The notes beneath the pieces were generated by a model. It saw only the letters and a program-made list of their open reading frames with translations, ran no database searches and was not told the origin of the DNA. From the NCBI RefSeq assembly GCF_026914185.1, contig NC_070566.1, positions 6,200,001-6,264,000 of the forward strand: 64,000 bases of DNA, given 5' to 3'. This document shows positions 45,332 to 57,274 of the stretch, piece by piece. Source of the DNA: Puccinia triticina. Lineage: Eukaryota > Basidiomycota > Pucciniomycetes > Pucciniales > Pucciniaceae. The position numbers and the translations under genes are program-made. Position 1 is the stretch's first letter, and the number at the start of each line of letters is the position of its first letter.

Positions 45332-45665
45332 CTAGCTTAACTGAGCCTCTCAAACGGAGGGTCCGGGGGACCCCACCTGGAGGGCTCTCCGCAGGAGAGG
45401 CTTACACCTCATGTCTGAAGTATGGCAGGGAAAGGAAGGATATTCAACCCCAAAACCACTAAATATCTATTTAAAAATCAGCAAAATATGTACCAAAAAA
45501 AATGAATAGACAGTTTCATTGGCAGTGCTGATGCACACCCTCACCCAAAATTTTGAGAAAAAAATCTTCAAAACTGATCGAAGGAATCCGTTTTGAAGGT
45601 CAAAGGAATCCTGAAGGATATTACATTTCTCTGAAGATCCATTTTTGGATTTTCTGATAATATGC
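45332..45665 (+). repeat. GC-hairpin repeat family B, copy 3
   Basis: It starts CTAGCTTAACTGAGCCTCTC. The head ends CCGCAGGAGAGGCTTA at about 45405, and the body matches the copy at 12012-12348 on the other strand for about 260 bp. Confidence 0.88.
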
Positions 45666-48225
45666 ACAATTGACTTTCCTATCTGCAACAAAATGCAACA
45701 CTACATGTGTACACCCTGGATGCACTTTTAATTTTTTCCTTTGGGTGACCTTCTAAGGGAGCGGTTACATTCAAAAAATCATCAAAGTGCACTCTCATCC
45801 AAAGTTTCCTCCAAAAATTGGGAAAAACTTTGGATCAATTTTGAAAGTATGACTTTATCCGGTCAAAATCTGCCCAACCAGCGGGTTTGGCCGGATCCTC
45901 TCTTTGGAGTTCAACTCCAAATGCCCTTTGAAAAGCCCTTGATAGAGAAAACAGCTCCGCCAAATGTCTTTTGAAGGGCATTTGCAAGTGTCATCCTCAG
46001 GGTTCTGCACCCAAGGATATTCAAAAGATTTTCAAAAATCATTCAAAGCTTGACCCCCCAACATTTTCCAATACAGCCTGGTGGGCCACAGAACATTTTC
46101 CAATACAATCTGGTGGGCCACAGTCCACAACAGCTCTCTTTTTCTTCCAACTCTGATTGGAAGCAGGAGGCACTTCACCCCCATTCTTGGTTGCATCTTT
46201 GCTTTGGTTATTGGAGCTCAATTTTTTAGAGCGGCTTGCCTGTCTTCGCATGTCAATACATCATTCTTTGCTGCCATCTCAAATCCGGTCAATCATGATA
46301 TACCGAGTCTGGTCATTTTCCTCTACCTTGGCCAACTTTGGTCATCCACTTTCTCTCTCCTGCAAAACGTGATTGCCCCATTGTGCTGATGATGTTCTTT
46401 TGCCTAGGAATTATTGACCCGTGCAACACCGCAAAGCTGCTGTCTTTACTAGCTTTTTGATATAACCAGCTGGGTAATTGAAGAGGCTGCTCAACAAGCT
46501 TATCCAGAAGAAGAGGTCCAACCTTGCGCGGCCACCTTGGTGGAAGAACCAAATGAGGAAGTTGCTCTCAAAGATTAGCTGCGTTGCCTCTCATCTCTTG
46601 ATCGCTCACCTCCCTCCTCACTGCCTCCCCATCTGTCTCTCTTGCTTGTTTCCCTGTCATTCTTCTTGCTTCCCTCACTCTCACAATACCATTGCTGCAA
46701 TACACAAATGTTAGATATTATACAAATGCAATACACAATGAACACAAACTCCCCCTACATGTCAGGACTGTGACCCTGTTGTGGGTTGGTGAAACACTGG
46801 AATTGGACGCATCCAATACCTGGCAGTTTTTCAGATGAGGCTGCATTGGAGGCTCCCCAATACAGGGGCAGGGCCGCGCAGAGGAGCATTCCAAAGAACA
46901 ACCGGCTCCAGATGGGTCCCAGCTTGAATAATATTTGAATAATATCCAATATTTTTTCAAAATTACGCACTCAAAGGACATTTGAATTCATTTGACTTTG
47001 GATGTCCTTTGAGATTGCTCCGGTGTGGTAGACAAAAAGTGGAAAAATAAAAAGTTTTTTCTATGCCACATAATTACTCATACTAGGCCTCAAGATACCA
47101 TCAAATAGACCCCAGAAATGGATATTACGGCCAATTTCACCCCTAGTCACCACTGGAAGCACCCCTGGACCCCCTCTAGTGTGGAAGTTACACCTCATGG
47201 ACACCTATCACACGGCCAGCCCCAGTAACCCAGCTGTCATCTGCCTCAACCCAAGTTTCACAGTAGTACACTTATACATATCACATGATACAAACATACA
47301 TCTCCCTGTCAGGCTACACTCATTACATATTAGCTAAGTACACTCCTTTATATACATAGTATGACATCATTTACACTGTTTCTGCAGCCTCAGACTTTGT
47401 GTATACACTAATTACCCCTGTATTACAGCTCATGCAGTCTACTGACACCTTATTCATGCATTAGAATATTCTGTTATATATTCCAACATCATGTATGCAC
47501 CACTGGCATGTTTAGAATGTTCTGTTGTATATTCTGACACCACTCATGCGCCCCTGAGGGGTTATGACATCATTTGTATCTACTCCCACCAGCTAAAATA
47601 CCTCACCCTGTTTTCTAGATTAGCTGAAACCCTAACCCCCAAGCCCCTTTGGGGCTCCACTTTTGTCTATAAAAGGAGCTCTCTCCACCCCCAGTGGTCT
47701 GCTCCCCAGTTCCTCACCCAGAACTCACAAGTCACCCAACACTCATCCACACTCAAATCCTAAAACCCTTATAACAATAAATCAACCCTTATAACAACAA
47801 TTCAACCCTTATAACAAAGTAATCAAAACACTTACACGTTGCCAGTCAAACAGATTTCATCTGGAACAGACCAGACCTATCACTTAATAAAACTTGCCAA
47901 GCTGAGCTTTGTGGGTCTTGTTGACTGATAACAGAAGGGCAGAGCTTGCAACTCCATCATACCCTTCACCATTCAGCAAAAGGGTTTCATTACCACTTTT
48001 GAGCCTTACACTGGATTTTTTCCAACTGGACTCCGAAGTCCAGTTGGGAGAGAACTCAAAGGGGATATCCACTTTGAGTTAACTCCAAAATGGATTTGAA
48101 GGACTCTGGGATTTGACTTCGGAGTCCCTTTGAAAGGCCGGTTTGACCCAACCAAACTTCGAAGGATCTCCGGAGTCAATCCGGAGCTCCTTTAAAGTTT
48201 TGCGTCTGGGGTGTAGGATCTGCGG
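45666..48225. other. Repeat-derived DNA without a recognised gene
   Basis: A 32-bp unit (AACATTTTCCAATACAGCCT...) is repeated in tandem at 46060-46123 with two differences. At 47640-47880 there is an LTR-like promoter. Between 48060 and 48200 several GGAGTC/GACTCC stem motifs occur. Nothing else was assigned. Confidence 0.5.
47640..47880 (+). promoter_or_regulatory. LTR-like promoter segment
   Basis: A TATA box (CTATAAAAGGAGC, about 47669) is followed by a C-rich start region (CCACCCCCAGTGGTCTG) and three tandem CCCTTATAACAA units (47765-47818), a layout common in fungal LTRs. LTR borders and a target duplication were not found. Confidence 0.35.
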
Positions 48226-48565
48226 GTTTGCAGATCCAGGATCCACCAGGCATGATGGTTGCGCATCCTTAGTTTACATTTCTTCATGTTTTTTTATTTT
48301 TAAAACATTAGTACAGTGCAAATGGTTTGGATTGAGGAGATGAGACCGGTGTCAAATGAAAGCTGAGGTCCAGAAGTATCTTTTGGCTCTGGGGCAGGTC
48401 CACAGGACCTGAGGGGGAGGCTGGCTGAGGCTTTCCCTCCAGCCATTTGTGATTTCTTTCCCAGCCAAAATTTTGACATTACGCGCAAGTCCCTCCCTGC
48501 GGGAGGGGCCGCTTCGCGGCCAGCCACAGCGAGCCTCCCACCAGGGGGGACTTGTGTTAAGTTAG
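48226..48565 (-). repeat. GC-hairpin repeat family A, copy 2 (full length)
   Basis: Read on the minus strand it starts CTAACTTAACACAAGTCCCC, has a GC-rich head containing GGCCGCGAAGCGGCC, then a body that aligns with the copy at 10520-10862 up to CCTGGATC(C/T)GCAA. The pair is 37 kb apart and inverted. Confidence 0.88.
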
Positions 48566-49542
48566 GCGACGCACTGCGTCGTTATCTCATCGCAGGGTCG
48601 CGGCGACCATCCGGATTCCGGATGCGTCACCGATCGGTCGCCGTGGGCCAGCTGTGTAGCTGTAAATCAGTCAAAATATCGGATATTGGTGGGGGCTGAT
48701 TGGCACTTGAAGTTCTTTACCTGAACGCCGTCCCGCTTACCGTCCGTTAGGTTTCTCTTCGGAGCCGAATCTTTGCAGGCTTGGCTTGGCTTGGCTGGAG
48801 TGGTTGTAAGGCGGTGCCACTGCTGGGCAGTGCAGGCTTTCCAATCTGAATGGGCGACGCGAATGGGGGTGAAGCCACATTCGCTTCCCCATCTCTAGTC
48901 CCTCAGCATGAAGCATATGACATGGCCCGGAAATCGCCACCAGTGTGAGAGATTTCCGATTACCTCGACATCCCACTTTTGAGCGATGATGATTGTTCTA
49001 ACTGTTGGCCATGTCATGTTAACATGCCAAAATATTTCATGAGAAAATCGCCAATAATGGTGTGATGTTCATTGTTCATGTTGCGGAAAATGGCTTCTAG
49101 TGTTAGGCTGAATGCATTAATTCCGGCCACGAAGATGCTTTGACTTTTTCCTCTATTCATCCTAGTGTTTCCAGATAAGCATTAGCCCAAGTCGAAGGTC
49201 TTCCATCGGGATTTTTGGACTTGAGCACTAGTGGTCATAGCTCGTCGATCTTGCTTTGGTCATTTTCTTCGCGAACATGCATCAGCTTATCCGGCTTGGA
49301 CTTGGCTCAAGCTGTTGTGGGAAAGGCTTGTGCCTGCGAGGATGTGAATCAAAGATCCTAGCTGGCCATTTGCATCTGTCTTGCTCTGCTCCTGACCTCG
49401 AAACCCTCAGAGACGAACATTACATTCGCTAACATCAAGCCTGTTTACAAACACAGACTATTCACTTTCGTTAATTTGTGATCTTATTGTCTGAAGTTCT
49501 TCGCTCAGTCTCGGAGACGAATACCCTTGACACTAATTCAAC
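48566..49542. other. Intergenic and promoter of the 7-TM gene
   Basis: No gene recognised; a short minus-strand frame at 48737-48976 has no motif. The last 150 bp before the start codon are pyrimidine-rich. Confidence 0.4.
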
Positions 49543-51841
49543 ATGTCAGCTCCATCGACACCCAACGGATGGAACGCCCTCCGCGAGAAAGTGAAACAAA
49601 GCGTCATCCTCCAACGAACGCCGGCTCAAACAATCGAACTGAGGCTCTGTGCCTTGCTAACGTTCTTGAGTGGAGTCTTGTATGCCGCGAGCTTTGTAAA
49701 ACGACGAAGTGGAGGAATGTGGATGGTCAAAAAAGATGCACAGGGATACTACCATCCCAACGTGCATACAGCTCTACCGCTTTTTGCGGCCCTCTATGCC
49801 ATCTGTACGTCCAAGTATTTTTGCTGTCCTGTTGCTACCTAAGAAGAACTCTGATATGCCAGCATAGATCCTGAGAATGAAGCTGATGGTCTTTGGCGAC
49901 TATTTCTTCAGTGGATGTTAGTGCCGTGCTATTTATTGAAAAGACTTTGAACCATCCGGTCGATCCGATACCTGTTGTATTGCAACTCGTTGCTTATCAG
50001 GCGCTCCAAGTTTTCGCCTGGGTAAAAAGTACGTCTTGAGTTACAAATCATCAGAATACAAGCTTCGATATATTGTATAGGAGACTGACCAGCGTATCCT
50101 GATGTCCGACTGCACATAGTATGGGCTACTTTATACGCTCTGCTATCTTCACGGCTGCGTCATCAAACAAACACTATTGCAGGCAACTTTTCACGAACTC
50201 GGAAGCTGGTTTCACCGCGGATCTTTAACACATTCCTTCTGGGCACAATCATTGTCGTCCTCATCGGACAGATACCGTTAATTGCTTTACTAAGCTTATC
50301 GATTGTGAAATTTAGGAGGCAGTTTTGGGCTTCGGACTCACTACTCGAGCAGGCCTCGTTCCTCTCGGCCGCTCCTAATACGGACGATCCTACGATCATC
50401 ACTCTGACTGCAGTACAAACAATCCTCAATCTTCAGATTCTGGATGAAGAAGGCGGCAAAGCAAACAGGTTGCTACTCGCCTATATCATTTTCACCATCG
50501 CTTGGATGAGCTTCAATATTTTTATCTTTTCAGTGTCCACCACTTTCCTGTTACATGCCCTGCGAACTCAAAAAAACATTCTTTCGTCTGCGTTGGAAAA
50601 CCGGAAGGTACTCAAGCTCATCCAAAAGAGTGAAAAAGAACAGATCAATGTCCGACACAGTTACAACAGCTGGGTCTTTTGTTCGAGTGACGAAGGCTGT
50701 ACTAGGACAACCAGGCGAGATCAGAAATCTTTCGATCCTTGGACTTGGAAATCCTGGATTGATTTTGCTAAGGATGAAAGTCTGACTACTGGCGATGCAT
50801 TTTGGAACCGGGTCAATATGTTGAACCTACCCGCACGCGCCTCGCGGGCAAACCTTGAAGACGCCTTTGTGGTCGGAGAACTTTCTAAGCAGGTAGACCA
50901 TTCGGCCATTAATGATGCGGCACTCGAAATGCATTGCGCGACTACCACTCGTTACTGGTACAGCACTATGGGCCAAACGATCGTTGGAATAGGAATGTTT
51001 TCGGCTTACTTGATCATGGGTTGTCGATTGTGTATGGCGTACTTTCTAAAATTTTATTTTCAACAAACGGCAAACGCTCACTGTAAGGCGTTCTTTTAGT
51101 CATTAGAAGTCCACAGTCTTCGGGGAAAGACGAATTGATCGAAGCGTTCATATGGTCAAACTGGACATGGGGGTACGCTGATTTCTTCAAAGTTACATCT
51201 TATAAGATAAGCCCCCAGCTTGATAGCTGATCGAGTATCTTGTGGTTTGTAGAGGTGGACCTGGAATCTTACTAGGAATTGTCAGTGAAAGAGATTTGAA
51301 ACACATTTGCGTGATGTTTTAAACTCGTCTCTCACTCATCTTGTTCCAGGTTGCTTGTATTGTGGCCTTCTCGTCCACTCCAACACTTCCCCAGGGTTCA
51401 AAACTTCAAGCTCTTGATGTATCTATTGGGGGAAATAATAATCGAGACTCTGCTACGCATCACGAAAGAGCCGAGACACAGAGATCCGGGGCTTTACCGA
51501 TTTCGAAGAACGAATTGGAGAGTATTCTAGCCTCTGGCTCTCGGGCTACTCCCGCCCAGCAGGAAGACAACTTGAGTCTTTCGAGTTCCGCATGGAGGAA
51601 TCCTTCGATCGACTCCTGCAGAACCGACAACAATCCTCAAGTCTTGGGGCGTCAGGCTTCATTCTCTTCTTCAATCTTTAGCTACCAAACAGCCCATCAC
51701 GAATCTCTGTACAAGCCATCCAACGAGGACATGCCTTGGGGCGCAATCACCGACAGCTCACAGCAAGAGAATCTTGTCCAAACGGAATGGATGGGCAGTG
51801 GACATTTCAAAGCCATTAAAGGCCTAAGAGAGGCACAATGA
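49543..51841 (+). CDS. Seven-transmembrane protein of unknown function
   Basis: Six exons: 49543-49804, 49912-50028, 50120-51031, 51100-51172, 51253-51280 and 51350-51841; exactly 628 codons. The reading was fixed by requiring continuous hydrophobic helices across the junctions. Seven are visible: LRLCALLTFLSGVLYAASF, LPLFAALYAILDVSAVLF, VVLQLVAYQALQVFAWV, FNTFLLGTIIVVLIGQIPLI, LLLAYIIFTIAWMSFNIFIF, TIVGIGMFSAYLIMGC and GILLGIVACIVAFSS. A loop of about 150 residues rich in Asp and Arg separates helices 5 and 6. The C-terminal tail of about 150 residues is Ser/Asn-rich and likely disordered. The layout would suit a receptor-like plasma-membrane protein, but no known GPCR motif was seen, so no function is claimed. 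Confidence 0.78.
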
Positions 51842-52738
51842 CCTGGGCATCTGTTTATGAAGTTGGTGAGCCTTTTCCCGGCATCACTTTGTCTCGTTGA
51901 CTGCGACTGACAAGCTTTCGATCCAAGCTTTGGTCATTTTCAGCATTTGATGCTGGTTTTTTCTATTTTCCTACTTAGTTTTCCTTCCTTAACGCCCAGG
52001 CATGTTTATGTATCAGAGCTGAGCAGAAAGTATTATCTTTATCATTTTACATAAATACCATGAAAACCACCTTGTCTTAAAGCTATACAAGAGTTTGTAA
52101 CTTATCATCAGCACTCACCCGTAGCAATATTGTGATTCACATCAAACCGCGGAGCCTTGTGAGACTGACTTCATTTCTCCCCTCATCAACGACCAAGTTG
52201 ATCATGTTCTTGCCCCTCCTTACCCCAATTTTTTTTCTCTCCCCTTCACATTTGCCACTTTTTTGCCTTTAATCTCCGCACTACCCACCTATCCATGCTC
52301 GACACCATGTTCGCGTTTCTTGTCTTCTTCATCCTTGTTGTTGTGTAACTCACAACCTGTAGCACCAGGGCCCATGTGAGATGCGAGCCAGCTAGGGTTA
52401 TATCACTGATATCCAACAAATTTCTTCCTCATCAACTCTGCTCACAAGAACCTGACAATTAGATATGTCGAATTTGATATGTTTGCTGGACAAGTAATGA
52501 CATTTGCCATGCGCTTTCTAAATTTTTCTTTGGGCTTATCTACTTCAGCTGCATGACAACAAAAACCATCTACAATCTTTGGGAAATGAAAGGAGGACAA
52601 ATGTAAACGAGAACGCGCGAAAGAAAGAAAGAGGGAATCATGATAAGCTACAACAACAGTAAAAAAAAGACAAGACAAGGTTTGACTGAGGGTGCGATAC
52701 AGAATCGAAAGGAGTATAAGAGAAAGATATGGATTGGG
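51842..52738. other. Convergent intergenic region
   Basis: Lies between the stop codons of the 7-TM gene (+) and the next gene (-). No gene recognised. Confidence 0.5.
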
Positions 52739-54138
52739 TTAAGGGCGATGTCTCGAGGAGGTTTCCTGAAGGACGACGCGATGAGCCAAGGCGATGAAAG
52801 ATTCGCCTGAGGAGAGACGGGAGGGTTCAGAGGCCTCCGAAGGGCCCGAGTTTTCATGACAGAGACGGTAGAGATGGAAGGTGGCCCTTAGAGAGTCGAC
52901 GAGCTTGTCCTGGATTTCTTTTTGTGTTGAAGACGAAGCAGGACGAGAGCTGTGGAGTGGCTGATGGGAGGATGTTTCTGGAGGGTGGAGGGTAGTTTGA
53001 GGGTGTGAGCGGGAGTCGAGGGGTGCAGGTGGCGGCGGGAGGTTGACGATCCTTGCGGCGTCCAGCAGTCTGTGAAGATCGGCGTCGGTTTTGGTGGTTG
53101 ACTGGGCCAATTCAGGGGGACTTTCGTCGACGGACGGGGCGCGTTTATAGAGCGGGGTCCTCGAGATCCTTGAGCGGAGGTCGACGGGGCCGGTGCCGCG
53201 AGCGGGCGTCCCGGGCGCCTCATGCAGAGCGGGATCATGCTGATCGGAATTGGTCGTTGACGACACCGACGGCGCCTTGGATCGATACAGCGGCGTATTC
53301 CGGATCCGCGCAACTAGGATTGGGTCGATCGGGATCGTGTCCCGGCCATCGTCCCGGCGGCCATCCGAGCCGGAGGTCAACGAGGACTCGTCCGAGCGGG
53401 ACGAGAACCCCGCCCAATAATCTGACCCCTCGTCTCCCGAGCGTCTTCTTTCACTGAGACGGGGCGTTTGGGCCAGACGATGGACGGCCGCTTCGCTTGC
53501 CGAGTTGAACCATGGCCTGGTGTCTATTCCAGGGGTGACGAGATCCTGCAGGTCGAAGTATTTCCAGCTGATTTGTCCGCTCAAGGCTGTCCGATCCTCG
53601 TTGAGGTTCAAAGCTTGGTCGCGAGCCAGATCTCCTTCAAGCTTAAGAATCAGAGCCAACTTCTCCTTCGCGGGGACCACCTCGTCTGGCTCGTTGCGCA
53701 TCTTCCATACCGTCACTCTGCAGAAGATTTCGCACAGCCCATTCGAATCGAGGCAGTGCTCATCGACCTTGTACTGCACCTCTCCAGGAGCACAGAATTG
53801 CCACGACGAAGGCCCTGCATGAATCAACTCCATTCTGAGGTCATGTACCCTCCCCGAAGCGCCATGATCAACCTATCGAAAGGCCACGAGGGAATCAGAT
53901 TCAAGATAATCCGCTTGTATTCTCACAAAGAGCAGTTTCTTACCATGTTGTTGAAGTAGAGGTAGGATTCGTTTTCGTCTTCCAGGGAAGGTTTGATCCA
54001 TTGGAGACGTTCGACCACTGGTGCCGACAGGGGAGCCTCGTAGAGAGAGCATGGGGAGACCAAGATATGTCTGATGATCTCGATCGCAGCCGGAACAGGG
54101 GCCGGCAGGTTTTCGTAAACTGTCTTGAATCGGCTCAT
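52739..54138 (-). CDS. Protein with folded N-terminus and long disordered tail, unknown function
   Basis: Two exons on the minus strand, 54138-53944 and 53872-52739, with a GTAAGA donor and TAG acceptor, give 442 aa. The first about 150 residues look folded (RFKTVYENLPAPVPAAIEII; WIKPSLEDENESYLYFNNM; SSWQFCAPGEVQYKVDEHC). The middle (residues about 160-330) is low-complexity Ser/Arg/Pro with two similar short motifs, ARIRNTPLYRSKAPSV and SRISRTPLYKRAPSVDE, that look like repeated linear binding sites. A short C-terminal helix (EIQDKLVDSLRATFHLYRLC) follows. GC content is higher than in neighbouring repeats. No family recognised. Confidence 0.72.
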
Positions 54139-55225
54139 CGTCAGTACTGGTTTTAAAATGTGGCATAAATTATTGACCATGTGCGCAGAGGCACCACTGC
54201 CGGTGTGCGGATATCCGCGCCAGTCGGGGAGAGGGCCGGACAAAAACAACATCATGGCACCCAGGGCTAATTGGACACTGCTGGAGTTGGCCACCAGCCA
54301 CCAACTACGTAGACTGCATAAAAGAGCTTTCAACCGCTACATAACTGCACTGCAAATCAAGATTTTACCAACGACCCCCTGCCACCCAAATGAGCGTCAA
54401 TGAGCCTCTCAGCAACCATGCGCGGAGTGCGACACCAGACATTTCATGATACACCTGGTGGACACTTGTGCCCAGAGTGTTTGGTGGCTAATTGTGGATG
54501 ACATCCATCGGCCAGAGTGTTCAATTGATGCTGAACATGTCCGGCGGACACTCGTGATAAAGAGTGTCCGATGGACGGCAGTTTTGTGGCGTCCATTGGA
54601 AACTCTGGCCCTATGGATGCTGAGTGTTATAGACCCTCATGAGGTGGATTGAATAAAACTTCCTTAATTCCATTACGTTATGGTGCTCAAACCCAAAAGG
54701 TAACATGTTTCGAGGATAAAGATGAGCATTGGGGGAATCCTGGATGAGCTATGGTGGAATCCAGGATCCCATTTGGAACTAGAGATTATTAAGATGGGAA
54801 GTCTATCACCATGGAGCTCTCAAGTTGTATCGGAGTAATAATGCACGTACTTCAATTCTCCTCAAGTCAAACAATACCATGAGGACGCATGGTCATATAA
54901 AGCAGGAGAGTTGCTCCCATTCATTTTCCGTTGTATCTTTCCTCATCTAGGCCTGGGGCCCTTCCACTTCGCCATCTTTTCACTGCCTGTGGTGTATTCT
55001 CAAATTTCTCTTTTTATCACTCCTCCTTGATATTTCATTGACTCCTTTTGATTTTGATTGCTATTTCTTAGAGTCATACTCAAACAATCACCTTTGATTT
55101 AATTATAAACATCTTCATCACACTCCAATCTTGTCACCAACTTTTTGTCTTCTTGAACCTTCCACTTCTATCACTTCACAATGCAACCAACAAAACGGAC
55201 TTGAAGCACTTATCAGCAAAGCAAG
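54139..55225. other. Intergenic, with GAGTGT-type repeats
   Basis: Between 54440 and 54620 short words such as GGACAC, CAGAGTGT and GTGTCCG recur in both orientations. This looks like another decayed TIR element, but no ends were found. No gene. Confidence 0.4.
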
Positions 55226-57274
55226 ATGTCTTTTCCCCTTGTAGAAGATATCTACAGCATAGTGACATTGCCATTTGCACAGGATGTTCCAGCACCAGCG
55301 GGCTCAGAAGGTCTTCCCAATGCTTTACGACTTGTCCAATACCTTGGGGGCCGTCCCCCTCCTCTTCCGCACAGTCCATACACCTTCACAATTCCTGGCC
55401 ACACCCGCAAGCATGCCAAAGACTTTGCCCATGCAATGGAAGGTACAGTGCGTTGGACAACTCAAAAGCAAGCCCCCAACAAAGACCTAACTCAATCCAG
55501 CTCAGCTGTAAAGGGCCTGGGTAGGCCAGCAATGAACGGCTTCAAACTTGAGTTCAAATGTCCACGCGCTGGCCAGCCACCCAATCATATCAACTCACGT
55601 AAGACACACAAATCCCAGAAGATCGGCTGCACCGCTTGCTATACAATCTCTTATCACATCTCAACCAACACGCTCCGGGTATTCTGGTTGTGGGAGCACA
55701 ATCATGACCCTTTTTCAGCGGATGAGATGTCCATTTGCCGTGCTCCCCTAGCTGTTGAGAAGTGGCTCAACAATTGGGTTGTTGAGGGTCTGGGGTGGGA
55801 ATCAATTGAACGTCTTTTGAACTCTCCTGACTTGTTTGATGATGTGGGTATCTTTTGCATTGACTCCTCTTTGATTACCGCTTTGGGTACGTATTGACAA
55901 TTATCTATACTCATTCAGGAAAATAACCTCTCCGTCTTCATACCTGAAGCCTTTTGAGATAATATGTAGGACAAGGTGAAGAACTTGATTCGTAAACAAA
56001 TCAATGTGCTGCCAAAGCGGGACCCGGATGTTTTCAGATCTGTATCTATGTGGAACAATGCGCTCATCAAGCTCGGCTGGCACACCTATCTCCCTTCTCC
56101 AGGCAATCCTTCCTTGGCAAACTATTTGTTTGCTTTTCAATCGCCATGGCAGAGAAAGATGCTCCTCAGCCACGGACAGAGCATGCTGATGATTGACAGC
56201 ACACACAACTCGGTCAGTAATTACTGTTTCCATGATGGCCTCAAGATCAGCCTTTATACTATTGTTATTCGGGACCCAGTCACTGGTAAGGGACTGCCGG
56301 TTTGCTGGGCCTTTACTGCATCTGCAGCCGCGTAAGCACCCCATCCATATTCTCAAATTATCATATCTAACTTTCTCTGACATCTAACATGTGTTCCTGC
56401 TCAGTGAACCAATCGAGATGATTCTTCAATGGCTACAAAGCAGCACAGGGCTTGTGCCGCAAGCAATCATGAGTGATTGTGCGTTAGCTATCGCCAATGC
56501 TGTTGCCAACATTTATCTAGACCTCGGATCTCTCGGTCCAAAGCATCACTGGTGCATATTTCACGTCATCAAGGCCTACAAAGGAGTGTCAGGCCAATGC
56601 TTACAAGGACAAGGTCGTGATGATGAGGCAGTTTCAGAATTCTGCAATTTATTGTATTGCTGCTCGGCTCAGCCAGAGACTCGCTGGCAAGAATTTTCCG
56701 ACAAGTGGAATGCTGTCAGCCTTGCGTTTGGGAAGTACTTGGAGGACCAGTGGCACTCTCACTACGAAAACTGGGCCATGTTCTATCGTACTGTACGTTG
56801 TACAAATGTTTCGGTCTTCCAAGATACACGACAGCCTTGCTAATGCAAACCTCACACTTATGTATTCATGCACAAAAATTAAACAGACTTTGCATCAAGG
56901 TGTCCATACAAACAACTATGTAGAAAGCTGGCACAACATATTAAAACCAAGTATATTCCCGGACCCGAACGCCGTCGAATCGATGCAGTCATCCAAATAT
57001 TCAAGGACGAGGTGTTGCCAAGGTATCAGAAGGAGCACATTTGTGTTGAGATGGGGTTCCGCAAGCAGCGGACCAACAAATTCCAGTGCCATGCCAAAGT
57101 ATTGGGCGAGGGCTATACCCGATTGTTCTTGGCTGGCATCGGTGTTGAATTCACTTGCTTCCCCACCTATGTAAGAAACAGTGCTTGCATGCACTAATTA
57201 AGGATTGATGCTGATCACACTCATCAATTCAGTATCAAATCAGCTCCTTTACCACTCCAACTGTTCTCCGATAC

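Noticed and set aside
52888..53457. Other frames overlapping the disordered-protein gene
   Set aside because: They are shadow frames of a GC-rich exon; the chosen frame is the longest and joins in phase to a folded first exon.
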